Shown here in pieces: positions 34,035 through 46,343 of a stretch of DNA of 64,000 nt (positions within the stretch are counted from its first letter, which is position 1; every line of letters begins with the position of its first letter). A model generated the notes under the pieces. That model was not told where the DNA came from. It made no database searches and saw nothing but the letters and a program-made list of their open reading frames with translations. Origin of the DNA: Cryptomeria japonica (Eukaryota; Streptophyta; Pinopsida; Cupressales; Cupressaceae); NCBI RefSeq assembly GCF_030272615.1, contig NC_081405.1, forward strand, positions 652,386,920 through 652,450,919, given 5' to 3'. The position numbers were made by a program, and so were the translations under genes.

Positions 34035-34618
34035 CTAGTAAATAATACAACTTAACAATTAAATAGATAATGAATGCAAAGAAACCATACCACAGAACAT
34101 GATGATTTGTATGTGGAAAACCCGAAAAGGGGAAAACCATGATGGGAATCCTACCAATAGTCAGATGATACTTCTACAGTAAGTATGTGATACAATGAGG
34201 GGATTGTACATGCAAGAAGACACATTTCCTAGAGTGTACTGCTCATTACAAAAGAGTCTCACTGACTACAAAGAGGCTACAACCATCTCAAGATAAATGG
34301 ACAACAATCCAATAAAGTGAAATGCAAGAAATAGCACCTACCATGCCCAATTATAGTCTTAGTTAAGCTCAATGCCGGAAGACTAAATCCTCTTTTGAAT
34401 CCAATTCGATCACAAATGATTGACCAACTCCTATTCTTGAATGATATTACAATATTCACACATTACATTCATTGACCAAGACCTTTTCCATAGCCATGAT
34501 ACTCTACAAAGAGTTTCTACCTCTTATTTATACAAACCCTAAGGCCTAAACAAATTAGGTCAGCCACCTAAAAGATATTACAATAAGATCATTCCATAAT
34601 TCCATAGTACATTGATAG
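34035..34618 (-). repeat. Diverged LTR remnant resembling the H LTR
   Basis: There is no coding region. GTGGAAAACCCGAAAAGGGG, ACAATGAGGGGATTGTACAT and GTCTCACTGACTACAAA correspond in order to parts of the H LTR (about 34.80-34.96 kb). It seems to be an older relative whose ends cannot be defined. It ends at the GATAG target site next to element H. Confidence 0.45.
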
Positions 34619-35400
34619 TTTTAGAATCAATGACAGTCCCAAAGACACTAAGAAGGGGGGTGAATCAGTGTCTAACCGGTTAGCAGAATATTTAAACTTA
34701 TTAAGAACTTTGTATCCCAAAACAGTGTACCGGTAAATAAGAATAACATAGACAGCATAGATAACACACCATAACACAAGATATTTAATGAGGAAACTCA
34801 GTGTGAGAAAAACCTCAGTGGGATTTGTGACCCACAATATTCACTCACTGATCAATGAATAAATATTACTTACAATGAGGGGCCTGCACATGCAGGAAAG
34901 CTAGTAGCCTAGAGCTCATTGCTCAATCACAAAATATAAGTCACACTGACTTACAAAAAGGATTATCAAAATCCAATACAATGTACTGCTTTAGATCAGC
35001 ATCAACTATGTCAGCTTCAGTACCGATTTAAGCTTAGTCTATTACCAAAAACCTTCGCTATCAACTATATCACAAATATCATCCTTTCTTTCTTTCTTCC
35101 TTTCTTCACACATTGACCTATAAGATCTCCTGTATATATATGAGTCTTTTATAAAATTCCATGTCAGCATTTACAAAAGATAATTACAATATTAAACAAT
35201 AAAAAAAAATTATTCCATGTTGGCCTGAGTGCCAATATGCATTATTTTTGTTGTCGGTGAAGTGCCTGTCGGTGAGTGTAAAAGTCTATTACCGGTGTCG
35301 GTAACTGTCAGTGGGTTGATAGATGTTTTCTAGTTGGTTGTCAGTTGGTTTCCATCAATGACAACATCAACTATTCTCATAAGAGTGTAGAATGCCAACA
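34619..35400 (-). repeat. H 3' LTR
   Basis: Minus strand from TGTTGGCATTCTACACTC (35400) to ...GATTCTAAAA (34619). It aligns with 55209-55944 through blocks such as GACAGTCCCAAAGACA and CAGTGTGAGAAAAACCTCAG. The far end has decayed from TGTTAGAAT to TTTTAGAAT as read on the plus strand. Confidence 0.7.
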
Positions 35401-35667
35401 ATCCCCCCCTTTAGCATTGATGGCAACACTCATGAGAAAAATCCAAAAACTTGTTCTAAAAACTGAAGTCCAAAAAGTTTCTGAAAATGTGTGATCCCCC
35501 TGAGCAAATGATCTCCTCTGAAGAAGTATTTTTCTCTCCACTACTCCCCCTTTGACATCAATGACAAAGGTTGTCAAAAATAGTCAAATGAGTGCAAAAA
35601 TTCACCTCAAAGTCTGTAACCGGTTGGTTACAATCTGAAAGATATATGCCAAAACCAAATTCAAACT
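35401..35667 (-). other. H 3' untranslated region with polypurine tracts
   Basis: On the minus strand AATGCTAAAGGGGGGAT abuts the LTR, preceded by GATGTCAAAGGGGGAGTAG and CTCAGGGGGATCACAC. This is the same three-tract arrangement as in C1-C3. Confidence 0.65.
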
Positions 35668-36723
35668 CTACATAAACCTTTTGTTGTCCTTCAAAGATGC
35701 CTCAGTTTGTTGGATTGTGCTGCTGAGATAATGCATGTGATCTTCTGATGATCGTTCTCCCTGAAGTAATGCCTTAGATATTTCTATTCTCTAGGAAATA
35801 AGATTGTCCAACTTAGGACCAAGTTTATTTTTAAGTTCTCTGGCATTAGACCTTATCCTTGCCTTTTCTTTTTCAAGTTTCTCCAATTTTTCTTCAAATC
35901 CTGCCATTTCTTGCTCAAAAATTGATATGTGACCAGATGAACCAATTAAGTTATCCACTATGTAATCAATTTCCTTTTGTATTTTATTGACATCCTTTTC
36001 TATGTCCTCTGTGGAAAGGTGAGGTTTGCATGCTTCCCTATATAGCTCTTTGTACTCCAAAATAGTAGAGTTCAGTGTCGGTAATAATGTATTCAGGTGT
36101 TCAGTGCACTTCTTTATGGTGTCATCAAAGATTTTGTTCTTCTCCTTTTCAACTCTATCATTTATTGTGTCCTTATTCACTTTATCAACCATTATTACAT
36201 TGTCAACAATAAATTCGGACAATGTGTCCAATTTGCCTAAAGAATCCTTAATATGATCTATGTTACAATTAGATGCAATCAGTTTAGGAATAGGTACAGT
36301 GTTATCAATTGCTTTGTAGGCCAAAGTATTGCAATCCGTTATCCTTTTTATTGAGTCCAAGAGTACCTATGTAACATTTGTAGGTCTAAATTCGCTTGAA
36401 GTGCCAGAAGTCTCACCAATCGCCTTTATTACCTCTGTGCTTCCATCAGTTGTTACCATTTTACCTGTGTTTACCTCTGGTGGATCAGTCTGTGTTTGCA
36501 TCTCAACTATAAAGGGTTTCTCAGACTATTTTGATGTCTCAGTTACTATCATTTTCTCTATCTCAGTATGTACGTCTTCCTGTGTAGGTTTCTCTATAAG
36601 TTATGTCGGTATCTTAGCCTTCGGTCACCTTGTACCAGCATCTATTCCTTCAGTAGGTTTCTCTGTTTCTAATGATTAGGCTGGGATCTCAACCTCAACA
36701 GTCTCTACTAGTTTCTCAGCCAT
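35668..36723 (-). pseudogene. Element H ORF2, C-terminal part (after C2)
   Basis: The function is unknown. Reading resumes from the C2 target site with MAEKLVETVEVEIPA, in frame with the part that ends at 44188 (..DNDCGN) once C2 and one target duplicate are discounted. The segment is acidic and Thr/Glu-rich at first and has several TAG stops. It then becomes a coiled-coil stretch from MDSIKRITDCN (36360) to LGPKLDNLIS (35791), rich in Lys, Glu and Leu with heptads (EEKLEKLEKEKARIRSNA). A TAG follows at a probable Gln codon, and a frame-compatible end is at 35668. Confidence 0.6.
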
Positions 36724-36728
36724 GTTGC

Positions 36729-38258
36729 TGATAACTCAATGTGAAATGGATAATACCAAATTGGTACTGAGAGGGGGGGTGAATTAGTATAAGCAAAAAC
36801 ACATTCCTAAACCGGTTTGTCAACAGACACTACGCTTTGGCAAACAAACAATAACACCCATCTTAAACAGAGTACAACCAGCTAAACACAAAATAACTAA
36901 GACATGCATAAACCGGTTGAAACTTATCTTTTCATACACTCTAATACTTCATTTCTATTTCACACTAGTGCATGAACAGGTAATCTATCACCAAAAGCAT
37001 AATAACAGCTAGTTCAACATGTTTTACCATTAGGCATAAGACAATGAATGATCACATGAAAAATACCAAACATGACACACAGATTTTTCATGTGGAAATC
37101 CAACTGGGAAAAACCACGGTGGGGATGAATACCCACAAGCTGTTTTGAACTCTTTAGAAGTCTGCTATATTAGGAGCCTTGTTTGGTTAAAGACTGATAC
37201 AATAGGTTCTGTTAAGAACTGATCCTGTTAGGGATCACTCGGTTAAGGGATGGCTAGAATACCCGATTAAGGGTTAAACCCTGTTAAAGATTACCTTGTT
37301 AGAGGATTTCAAGAACTCAATGGTTTTGAGTCACCCTGTCAAAGGATTTACTGTAAGCCGGTTAAAGCTACCCTGTTAAGGGATTTTTTAACTGTTGAAG
37401 TGGTTAGAGGTCAATAGGTATTACAATGATCTAGTAATAGCACTCAATGTTAATGCAAATCTTCTTTAGCTCCTCTTCACCTTCTACACTTACACTCTGC
37501 AGGTATCACTTCTCTCCTCTAGTCTGGCAAGAATCACATATCCCTTCACTTGCACACACACACACAATTTTTGCCAACAACTTCAGAAAGAAACTCAACA
37601 TTGACCTTATAGGAAACAGATAGGTCGGTAGCATAAACCCTAAACCCTAAACCTGTTGGGTTAAGCAATTCAAATGGATCAATCCTTATTGTTGAGTACA
37701 TTGCATTAAATGCAACAATCTTGAACCAATCTCAAGATGTTCTCCATCATTCATTTTCCACCGCTTTCATGGCGGCGATAACCCATCATGCATTTTCACC
37801 ATTTACAGACTTCACACATTCCCAAGGTAGATAGGACTAATCTCCTTCATGCAGGATCCTTCACGTGCACAAGGCTAACGTGGCAACCCAGTCTGTTCTT
37901 CGTTGCAATGCTAACTCATCACACACAATCACCATTTGAGTCACACAAGCTTGAAACTCATCAATCAGAAACCCTGAGACTACCACCCGGAAGTCATATA
38001 AAGCTTCCATGTACCGGTTCTCATATCAACATGTCGGTTCACCTTGAACAAACACACTGCATCACTTTGGCACACTTATCGGTTCACAATGTTATACCAG
38101 TTCTCACATATATCGATTATTGGTAACATGTTGGTTCTCTAATCTGCAGCATATTAACATTCTTGGTAACATGTCGGTTCTCTTATTTGCAACATATTGA
38201 CATCAATAACAACATACAATGTTATAATGTCCTTATACCAGTTCACATAATGCCAACA
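36729..38258 (-). repeat. C2 3' LTR
   Basis: Minus strand TGTTGGCATTATGTG (38258) to ...TTATCA (36729). It contains the CCGGTT motifs, the CTTAACAGGGT-type array (37.15-37.40 kb), the string CCAACTGGGAAAAACCACGG (37.10 kb) and a short telomere-like AAACCCTAAACCCTAAACC (37.64 kb). The TATA position reads CTGTAAATGG, so the box seems lost. Confidence 0.85.
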
Positions 38259-38504
38259 ATCTCCCCCTTTGGCATTGATGGAAATAAACAAAGATATCTC
38301 GCCGCTTCGCATATTCTCCTCTAAATTCTGCAGATATCTTCTTCGCTTCACTTCTTCTCCCCCTTTGACAATAATGCCAAAGTGGAGGCACAAAATTTTC
38401 CTGTTCCATTATGTTGCTCCCCCTGAGGAGTAGCATCCATCATCACATCAATCCTGAAGATAATTTTGACTATGCAATACTTGACTAATGTGGAGTATAT
38501 ATCT

Positions 38505-39175
38505 TTAGTTTACCTCCTAAAGGGGCAGCACCCCTAACTCACCTCTTAAGTACATAAATGTATCCTTTGGGAGAGGCTTGGTAAATATATCTGCTAACTG
38601 GTCCTTACTGGAAACATGTTCCAGTGCAATCTCTTTGTTCTGAACCTTTTCCCTCAAAAAAAGATACTTAAGCTCAAAGTGCTTGGTCCTAGAATGTAAA
38701 ACCAGATTCTTGGAGATGTTAATCGCACTAGTATTGTCACAAAATATACTTACCCATTTAGATACAAGAACTTTGAAGCCATTTAATACATGCTTCATCC
38801 AAATTGTCTGAGTGCAGTCCATGAAAGCTACAACATACTCTGCTTCAACTGTAGATTGAGATATACAACTTTGCTTCTTACTCATCCATGAGACCAATCT
38901 ACCACCGAGAAAGAATGCACCACCGATTGTGCTCTTCCGGTCATCCACATTACCTGCCCAATCAACATATGTGAATACTTTCAATTTGAAGTCCTTGCCA
39001 TATGGATACCACAACCCATAATCAATAGTTCCCTTCAGATACCTAAGAATCCGCTTGACTGCAACCAAGTGGGATTCTCTTGGACTTTTTTGAAACCTTG
39101 CAGTGATGCCAACTACATATACAATATCTAGTCTGCTATGCACTACGTAATGCAACTTACTAATCATTGATCGGT
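38505..39175 (-). pseudogene. Copia C2 RNase H
   Basis: RNase H removes the RNA strand during reverse transcription. The frame shows RLDIVYVVGITARFQKSPRE, LRYLKGTIDYGLWYPYG, YVDWAGNVDDRKSTIGG and STVEAEYVVAFMDCTQTIWM. It continues to EHVSSKDQLADIFTKPLPKD, then GVLPL*EVN, with a stop replacing Gln near the natural end (TAA 38507-38505). It is shifted in frame from the RT by a change near 39180-39220. Confidence 0.85.
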
Positions 39176-39179
39176 ATTC

Positions 39180-40013
39180 CTTCTCATCAACTAGTGCTGA
39201 GTCATCCCTTTGGATAGTTTACAATCGGTTACCATCGGTGTACCAACCGGTTTTCTATCTTCCATGCCAAAGGTCTTCAACACCTCTTTGACATATTTGG
39301 ACTAAGTGATAAAGATTCCATCTCTCATCTGTTGAATCTGCAATCCAATGAAGAAGTTAATTTCCCCTATGAGTGACATCTCAAACTCTTTCTTCATCTC
39401 AACTACAAACTCATGACTCATCTTGTCATCTCCACCAAAGATAATGTCATCAACAAATACCTCACAGATAAGGATCTAATCTCCTTCATATTTCAAGTAG
39501 ATATTGCTATCTTCGCTTGTTCTTTCAAATCCAATCTTCAGTAGATGGGAGTGCAGACATTCATACCATGCTCTAGGTGCTTGCTTTAGACCATACAAGG
39601 CTTTGTGTAGCCTACACACCATGTCACTATCTTCAGATAGGGCAAACCCATCTAGTTTCTCTATATACACCTCCTCTTCAAGTACACCATTTAGGAATAT
39701 AGATTTTACATCCATTTGATATACTTTGAATCCTTTAAAAGCTGCATATGCAAGAAGCATACAAACTCCTTCCAATCTGGCTACTGGAGCAAAGGTTTCT
39801 CCATAGTCTTCTCCTTCTTCTTGAGCATATCCTTTACATACTAGTCTCACTTTGTTCCTTACCACTATGCCATCCTCATTTAGCTTGTTTCTGAAAACCC
39901 ATTTGATTCCAATGACATTTTTATGCTCTGGTCTGGGTACCAAAGACCATGTACCATTCTTCTCTATCTAGTCAAGTTCCTCCTCCATTTCCTTAATCCA
40001 GTCCTCATCTTTA
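39180..40013 (-). pseudogene. Copia C2 reverse transcriptase
   Basis: From [20 protein letters not shown] through [40 protein letters not shown] and [14 protein letters not shown] to the intact catalytic box VFVDDIIFGGDDKMSH. The stop at 39476-39478 (EGD*ILICE) and that at 39302-39304 (IFIT*SKYV) are TAG where C3 or C1 has CAG or CAA. Apart from stops, the RT core residues look preserved. Confidence 0.85.
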
Positions 40014-40039
40014 TGTGCCTTTTTTAATGATTTAGGCTC

Positions 40040-41692
40040 AAACTCAGAGATCATACAAGAATTTTCTCTAACCTTTCTTCTTGTAAGGATTCTTGCATCC
40101 TTATCTCCTATGATCTACTTAGGATCATGATTCATCTTGACATACTGAGGAATGGTCTTGACTGATTCCTCATGCTTTTCTTCTTTATCCTCATCTTCAA
40201 CTGCATCAGCATTCACTAGTGAAGGAACACTATTACTAGTACTTGGCTGATTCGCAACCAGTTCCCAAAAGGTTACTACCGGTTCATATTTTACTTGCTT
40301 ATTATCGGTTTCCTCAAGTTTTCCAGAGTTTTCATCAACTTTAACATTGATGCTTTACACAATTCTCTGAGTCCTATTGTTGAAACATTTGAGAGATTTT
40401 CTCTTGGTGGAATATCCTAGGAATATTCCTTCATCACATTTTGCATCAAAATTGCTCTAATGTTCACTCCTCTTGATATAGCATTTGCTACCAAACATTC
40501 TAAAGTAGCTTACCACAGGTGTCTTACCAGTCCAATACTCATAAGGAGTCTTATATTTTCCTTTCTTAATAAGTACCCAATTCATTGTGTATACTGCAGT
40601 GCTCATCGCTTCTCTCCAAAAGGTGTGAGCCACCTTTCCTTGGATCAGCATTGTTCTTGTTGCTTCAACCACAGTCTAGTTATTCCTCTCTACTAGGCCA
40701 TTTTGTTGTGGAGTCCGAGGGGTAGACAGCTGCCTCTTGATGCCATGTTCCTCATAGTACTTGTTGAATTCATTGGAAGTGAATTCCCCTCCTTGATTAG
40801 TTCTAAGGCACTTGATCCTTTTACCACTTTCCTTCTCCATTAATGCTTTGAAAGCTTTGAACATTCCAAAAGCTTCAGACTTATCTTTCAAGAATGTGAC
40901 CCACATCATTCTTGAGCAATCATCAGTTAGAATCATGAAATACCTATCTCCCTGCACACTCTTAGTTTTTATAGGACCACACAAATCAGTATGCACGAGA
41001 TCAAGCAAATTGTTTGCAAAGAAAGATTTACCTTTAAAAGTTGAGGAAGACATTTTCCCTAGTTGACACTCTTTGCACAAGGTATTTTCTGGTTTTCTCA
41101 GCATAGGCAACCCTCTAACTGCCTTGATCTAACTGACCTTCATAATGTTATCAAAGTTTACAGGGCAGAGTCTCCTATGCCATATCCAACTATCATTGAA
41201 CTTGGCCATGAGACATGTACTAATATTTGCATTCAACTGAAATAGGTTACCTTTGGTCTACATGTCAGTGGCCACCATTTCACCATTCTTTCCTTTGATT
41301 TTGCACACTCCTTTCTTGAATTCTAGAGTGAGACCACTATCATTTATCTGGGCAACACTTAGAAGGTTGTGTCTAAAACCATCAACCCAATACACATTGT
41401 CAACACTACTCTTTCCATTCAGAGAGATGGACCCTCTGCCTTTGACCAAACATGGTGCATCATTACCAAAGCGAACCACACCACCATCATACTCTTCCAA
41501 GGATAGAAACTTGCTCCGGTCACCAATCATATGGTGAGAACAGCCACTATTAATAATCCACTCATTGGAATTATAAAAGCGGGAGACAAGAGCCTTCTTG
41601 TCTGACACTTCTTCCTTGACAGCAACAAAGACAATATCTTCATTTTCTTCATCTTCAGATTCCTCATCTATGACACCTTCATCAACTACCAC
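40040..41692 (-). pseudogene. Copia C2 protease and integrase
   Basis: The protease motif is WIINSGCSHHMI: the catalytic Asp of DSG is Asn, which should inactivate it. The integrase finger is nearly complete (WHRRLCPVNFDN then CKECQLGKM), though the second His is preceded by Pro for His/Phe in relatives. The catalytic region has HTDLCGPIKTKS, LRTNQGGEFTSNEF (the second Asp is Asn) and PQQNGLVERNN with Glu. Unlike C1 and C3 there is no stop at QTPQQNG, and the VTFWE linker keeps its Trp. TAG stops occur near 41245, 41130, 40675 and 40457. Confidence 0.85.
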
Positions 41693-41704
41693 AAAACAGT
41701 TTCT

Positions 41705-42595
41705 CTAGTTTCCTCCTTTGAATTTCTTGAACCTTTCCGATTTGTCCTTGATGTCACCATTAGGACAGTTTATAGCAATATGCCCTATCCGGTTGCAAGA
41801 AAAGCATTTCAAAGGGAGCTTGCCTCTATATTTACTGGTTCCTTTTGGAATTTTTCTAGCAAGAAGAGCTTCAAACTCTATCAGGATCTCCTCATCATCC
41901 ATTTCTCTACTCTGTCTTGGTTCACCACTGGTGCATGCTTCCTTTCCTTTTCTTGATGATACAGCAGAGGCTTTAAAAGCTGATTCAGTCTTTTGAACAC
42001 TACCATCAAAACTATTTAGCTCATAAGCTATCAACTTTGCAATGATGGAGTCAAGGAATACCTTAGTCTTGTCTATTGATCTCAACTCCTGAATAGCAGC
42101 AACCCTTATTGCATAGACCGATAATAAGGATCTTAGAACTTTGCTTACCACAGTGGAATCTTCCATTTTACCACCTGCACTTTTTATATCTCCAACAACA
42201 GTTTTGATTCTTATACCATACTATTGAATGGTTTCACCTTCAATCATCTACATGTCTTCAAACTTCCCTCTAAGTCTTTCTTCCTTAGCTTGTTTTACAT
42301 GCTCATCACCACCATAGATATTTTCAAGAGTATCGCATACTTCTTTGGGATTTATTTTATCTTGGACATCGATAAACTCCATGTCAGATAAACTACTAAT
42401 TAGGGCTTCCACGACTTGCCCATTCTCCTGTATTTCTTTCTTTTGATCATCAGTGAGAGTACCGGTAGGAGCAACATAGACATTCTCAACATAGCTCCAG
42501 TGTTGAGCACCCATGATTTTTATATATATCTTTATTCTATCTTTCCATATTTTGAAATTATCTCTATTAAACTTTGGACCTTCTCTCTTCATCAT
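41705..42595 (-). pseudogene. gag: Copia C2 gag
   Basis: It starts MMKREGPKFNRDNFKIWKDR at 42595, with the UBN2-type gag domain (AQHWSYVENVYVAPTGTLTD, EALISSLSDMEFIDVQDK, GGDEHVKQAKEERLRGKFED). Two TAG stops lie near 42248 and 42224. It continues in the same frame to the zinc knuckle CFSCNRIGHIAINC (about 41790) and the basic end SERFKKFKGGN, where TGG has become TAG before the protease. Confidence 0.88.
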
Positions 42596-42652
42596 TAGAC
42601 TTGGATCGTTTTCTCAAGCGGTTAAGCTTATAACACAGAGGACCTAGGGGAT

Positions 42653-42664
42653 GCTATAATACCA
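42653..42664 (-). other. Copia C2 primer-binding site (mutated)
   Basis: The minus strand reads TGGTATTATAGC, two bases off TGGTATCAGAGC, two bases beyond the LTR end. Confidence 0.65.
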
Positions 42665-42666
42665 AT

Positions 42667-44182
42667 TGATAACTCAATGATGAATGGATAGTACCAAATC
42701 GGTACTGAGAGGGGGGGGTGAATCAGTATAGGCAGAAACACATTCCTAAACCAGTTTGTCAACAGACACTGCACTTTGGCAAACAAACAATAACACCAGT
42801 CTTAAACAGAGTACAACTAGCTAAACCCAGAATAATTTAGACATGCATAAACTGATTGACACTTATCTTTTCATACACTGTAATACTTTATTTCTGTTTC
42901 ACACTAGTGCATGAATAGGTAATCTATCACCAAAAGCATAATAACAACTAGTTCAACATGTTTTACCATCAGGCATAAGACAATGAATCATCACATGAAA
43001 AACACCACACATGATACACATATTTTTCACGTGGAAACCCAACTAGGAAAAACCACGGTGGGGATGAATGCCCACAAGCTATTTTGAACTCTTTAGAAGT
43101 CCGCTTTGTTAGGAGCCTTGTCCAATTAAAGACCGATACAATAGGTTCTGTTAAGAACTGATCCTATTAGGGATCACCCGGTTAAGGGATGGCTAGAATA
43201 CCCAGTTAAGGGTTAAACCCTGTTAAAGATTACCTTGTTAGAGGATTTCAAGAACTCAATGGTTTTGAGTCACCTTGTCAAAGGATTTACTGTAAGCCGG
43301 TTAAAGCTACCCTGTTAAGGGATTTCTTAACTGTTGAAGTGGTTAGAGATCAACAGGTATTACAATGATCTGGTAGTAGCACTCAATGGCAATGTAGATC
43401 TACTTTAGCTCCTCTTCACCTTTTGCACTTACACTTTGCAGGTATCACTTCTCTCCTCTAGTCTGGCAAGAATCATGTATCCCTTCACTTGGATACACAA
43501 ACATAACTTTTGCCAACAACTTCAGAAAGAAACTCAACATCGACCTTATAGGAAACAGATAGGTTGGTAGCATAAAACCTAAACCCTAAACCTGTTGGGT
43601 TAAGCAATTCAAATAGATCAATCATGACCATTGAGTACATTGCATTAAATGCAATAGTCTTGAACTGATATCAAGATGTTCTCCATCCTTTATTTTCCAT
43701 CGCTTTCATGGTAGCTGATAACCCATCACGCATTTTCACCGTTTACAGACTTTGCACATTCCCAAGGTAGATAGGAATAATCTCCTTCATGCAGGATCCT
43801 TCACGTGCACAAGACTGACATGGCAACCCTGTCTATTCTTCATTGCAATGCTAATTCATCACACACAATCACTGGTTGAGTCACACAGGCTTGAAACTCA
43901 TCAACCAAAAACCCTGAGACTACCACCCGGAAGTCATACAAAGCTTCCATGTACCAGTTCTCATATGAACATGTCGATTCACCTTGAACAGACACACTGC
44001 ATCACTTTGGCACACTTACCGGTTCACAATGTTATACCGGCTCTTGGTAACATGCCAGTTCTCTAATTTGCAGCATATTGACATTCTTGGTAACATGTCG
44101 GTTCTCTTATCTGTAGCATATTGACATCAATGACAACATACAATGTTATAATGTCCTTATACTGGTTCACATAATGCCAATA
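42667..44182 (-). repeat. C2 5' LTR
   Basis: It has the same structure as 36729-38258, to which it is very similar over its length. The outer end reads CCAATA on the plus strand in place of CCAACA. The TATA position is again CTGTAAACGG, and the hairpin near the inner end keeps its stem (AGTACC/GGTACT) with loop GATTT. Confidence 0.85.
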
Positions 44183-44187
44183 GTTGC

Positions 44188-46343
44188 CACAATCATTGTC
44201 ATCCTTAACCTCTGCACTGTCCTTGTCCACAATAATATTTACTTTCTGAGTGTCCACATTCATGGTGAATAGTATGTCGGATTCAGGATTAGTATCATCA
44301 TGTGTGACACCTTTAGTGTCAATAACCGATGGATCATCAGTATGTACCGATGCAGTATCCAAAGGTGGCAGTAAATTGTCAGTGATCTTGATGTTTGGAA
44401 TATCACCAATTTTACCTTTTCCCTTGTCCTTATCCTTCTGATACACTTTGAATGTTTTCTTTTGCTGGTTCATTTCCTCTTGTTTTTCCTTCTCTGCAAA
44501 GAATATATCCCAGTTATCAATAGTTTCATCTACAATCTCTTTTACTCTTCCTACCATTAAACTTACTTGTTGGTGTCCACTAGCAAAAATAGAGCGGTTA
44601 GCCTCAGAGATTAGTTCATCAATTTCTTCTTTTGAATTCACGGGATGTACAACTAGAAGTTTCTCAACTTTTAGTTTCTTATCCAATTCCATTATTGCAA
44701 TCCTTTTTGCTTCCAATCTCCTATACAGATCATTGGGTAAGTCATCCACTACTTCAATTAAAACCTTTTTGTATATATCCAGATGTAAAATTATACTGTT
44801 CTCAATTCTTTCCTTGTCTGAATCATTAAATGTGTTATAAAGTTGGTGTACATTGGCCAAATTTCCATCATCAGTTATTTCATTTAGTAAATCATTTAAA
44901 GAAGGGGTGATAGGTTGTTGTTTCTTTGGAGGTCCCCTTACTGTCTGTTGTTTCTTCCTTAAAGTACTTGTTCTCTTGGGTGAAGGAGACGGTACCGATG
45001 AAGGTTTTCTCTTCCTCCTTTCTACTCTCTTAAACTTTGTTGCCTTGTCACTATCAGTTCTAGAAGATGTGCCAACCAGTGAAATGTGTGCCTTTGGTTG
45101 TAGTCCTTCAAGATCACTTGCCGATATGCCACTGATGTTTATTACATTTTCCTTGTTTTCCTTCACTTTCTTAGAAGCATCTCTAATAAATGTTTCTCTT
45201 TTCTTCCTTTGCTTCAATGTTTTTACATCACTTTCAATAGTTTCAGCACTGCCAAAACCTTGTTATGATGGTTCTCTAGGTGCATCTAGTAATGCTTTAG
45301 CATATGTCTCAAGAATGTTTAGATATACCTCATATCCCATTTCAGTCACCCATATAGTCCTAGGGAGTACAACTTCCATCCATGTCTCATCTCTCTTGAT
45401 AACAAAACAAATTTCTTTGTCATACTTGTCCACTACACTTTGTGGTAGCCTTTCTCTATTTTTCATTTTAGCCTGGAAGGTTTTGAAATATTCAATTATG
45501 TTGTTTCCTTTGCAGTTCACATGCTAGTAAAAGCTTCCTGTAATTTTTTTCCTACCGGTATATCATATCCAAAGTCTTTAGGTCCTGTACCAAGAATTTC
45601 CTTAGTGAAATACAACATCAAACATACCAAAAGATTTCCAAATCAGAATGTCCCTTTCTTATCTCCTTTAATCTTATTCAAATTATCAATGAGTTCATAT
45701 TTTAGCCATTCACATACATATATAATTGCATTGTCATTGACCATCTCATAAGCACTATTTATACAAAGACTAGAAACTAAATTTAGTCTGTTAGCATGTG
45801 TAGTCTTGTAACCTAGCACCATACTCACAAATCTCACATTGATGTCTTTGATATTATTCACTCTTAGTGATCTATTGTTAGATGTTGCTCCAGTTAGGAT
45901 CATCACTTTGTTGTTAGGGATCTTCTTTATTTTGTCAGGCTTGCTTCCGGTTGAGGGTAAACCAGTCACTTCCCTAATTGCTTGTCGAGTAATTTTGCAG
46001 GCGAAATCCAACCATAGAAATTCTCCATGTGCTTTATTTAGGACAATTCTTACTACTTCTTCGGGAAATTGGGGAATGTTCAATATTTCCACAAAACCTA
46101 GAGTTTCTATAATCTTGTGTTCGGGTTTGATAGCACCATTTTCATCACAAATCACCTTGGTATACATTTTCATCAATTCTTCAGAACCTAGTTCTTCTAT
46201 ATTTCAACGTATATACATCCTAGGGTCTTCAGCAAAAGCTACACCTTTTCTACTTTGGGAATTATTTTAAATACGGGCCTAGGGCATTTCACATTTTCCA
46301 AAATAGTAGGGTTTCGAATAAATTTGGGAGCAGAAGAAGCCAT
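44188..46343 (-). pseudogene. Element H ORF2, N-terminal part (before C2)
   Basis: I do not recognise the function. The ATG at 46343 opens MASSAPKFIRNPTILENVKC. A frameshift and a stop lie near 46250-46190, then MMKMYTKVICDENGAIKPEH (46176) begins a globular region. It has EFLWLDFACKITRQAIREVT, LPSTGSKPDKIKKIPNNKVM and YVCEWLKYELIDNLNKIKGD before a frameshift at about 45640. The next segment (45520-45263) has VVLPRTIWVTEMGYEVYLNI. From 45217 to 44188 it is Lys/Glu-rich with a proline-rich basic stretch (RRKRKPSSVPSPSPKRTSTL) and coiled coils. It lies downstream of the gag, where pol would be. The layout (globular N-terminus, basic linker, coiled-coil end) is like ORF1 of the G LTR. Confidence 0.6.

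Larger units (their letters stand above)
36729..44182 (-). mobile_element. Ty1/copia element C2, complete, inserted in H
   Basis: It is 7.45 kb with LTRs at both ends (42667-44182 as 5', 36729-38258 as 3') and an exact five-base target duplication GTTGC at 36724-36728 and 44183-44187. Gag to RT share a single reading frame (42595-39476) broken only by stops. One frameshift lies between RT and RNase H, so this is the least damaged copia polyprotein here. The insertion interrupts H ORF2 in frame. Confidence 0.9.

Noticed and set aside
37550-37570. CACACACA microsatellite
   Set aside because: A short simple repeat within an LTR, with no further structure.
37630-37660. Telomere-like AAACCCTAAACCCTAAACC
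   Set aside because: Only about two and a half units, inside an LTR and present in shorter form in the other copia LTRs; a telo-box-like promoter word at most.
44063-45217. 384-codon open frame that could be taken for a host gene
   Set aside because: It is the middle of H ORF2: it runs on into the C2 LTR at its end, has frameshifted continuation upstream, and its frame resumes beyond C2 at 36723.
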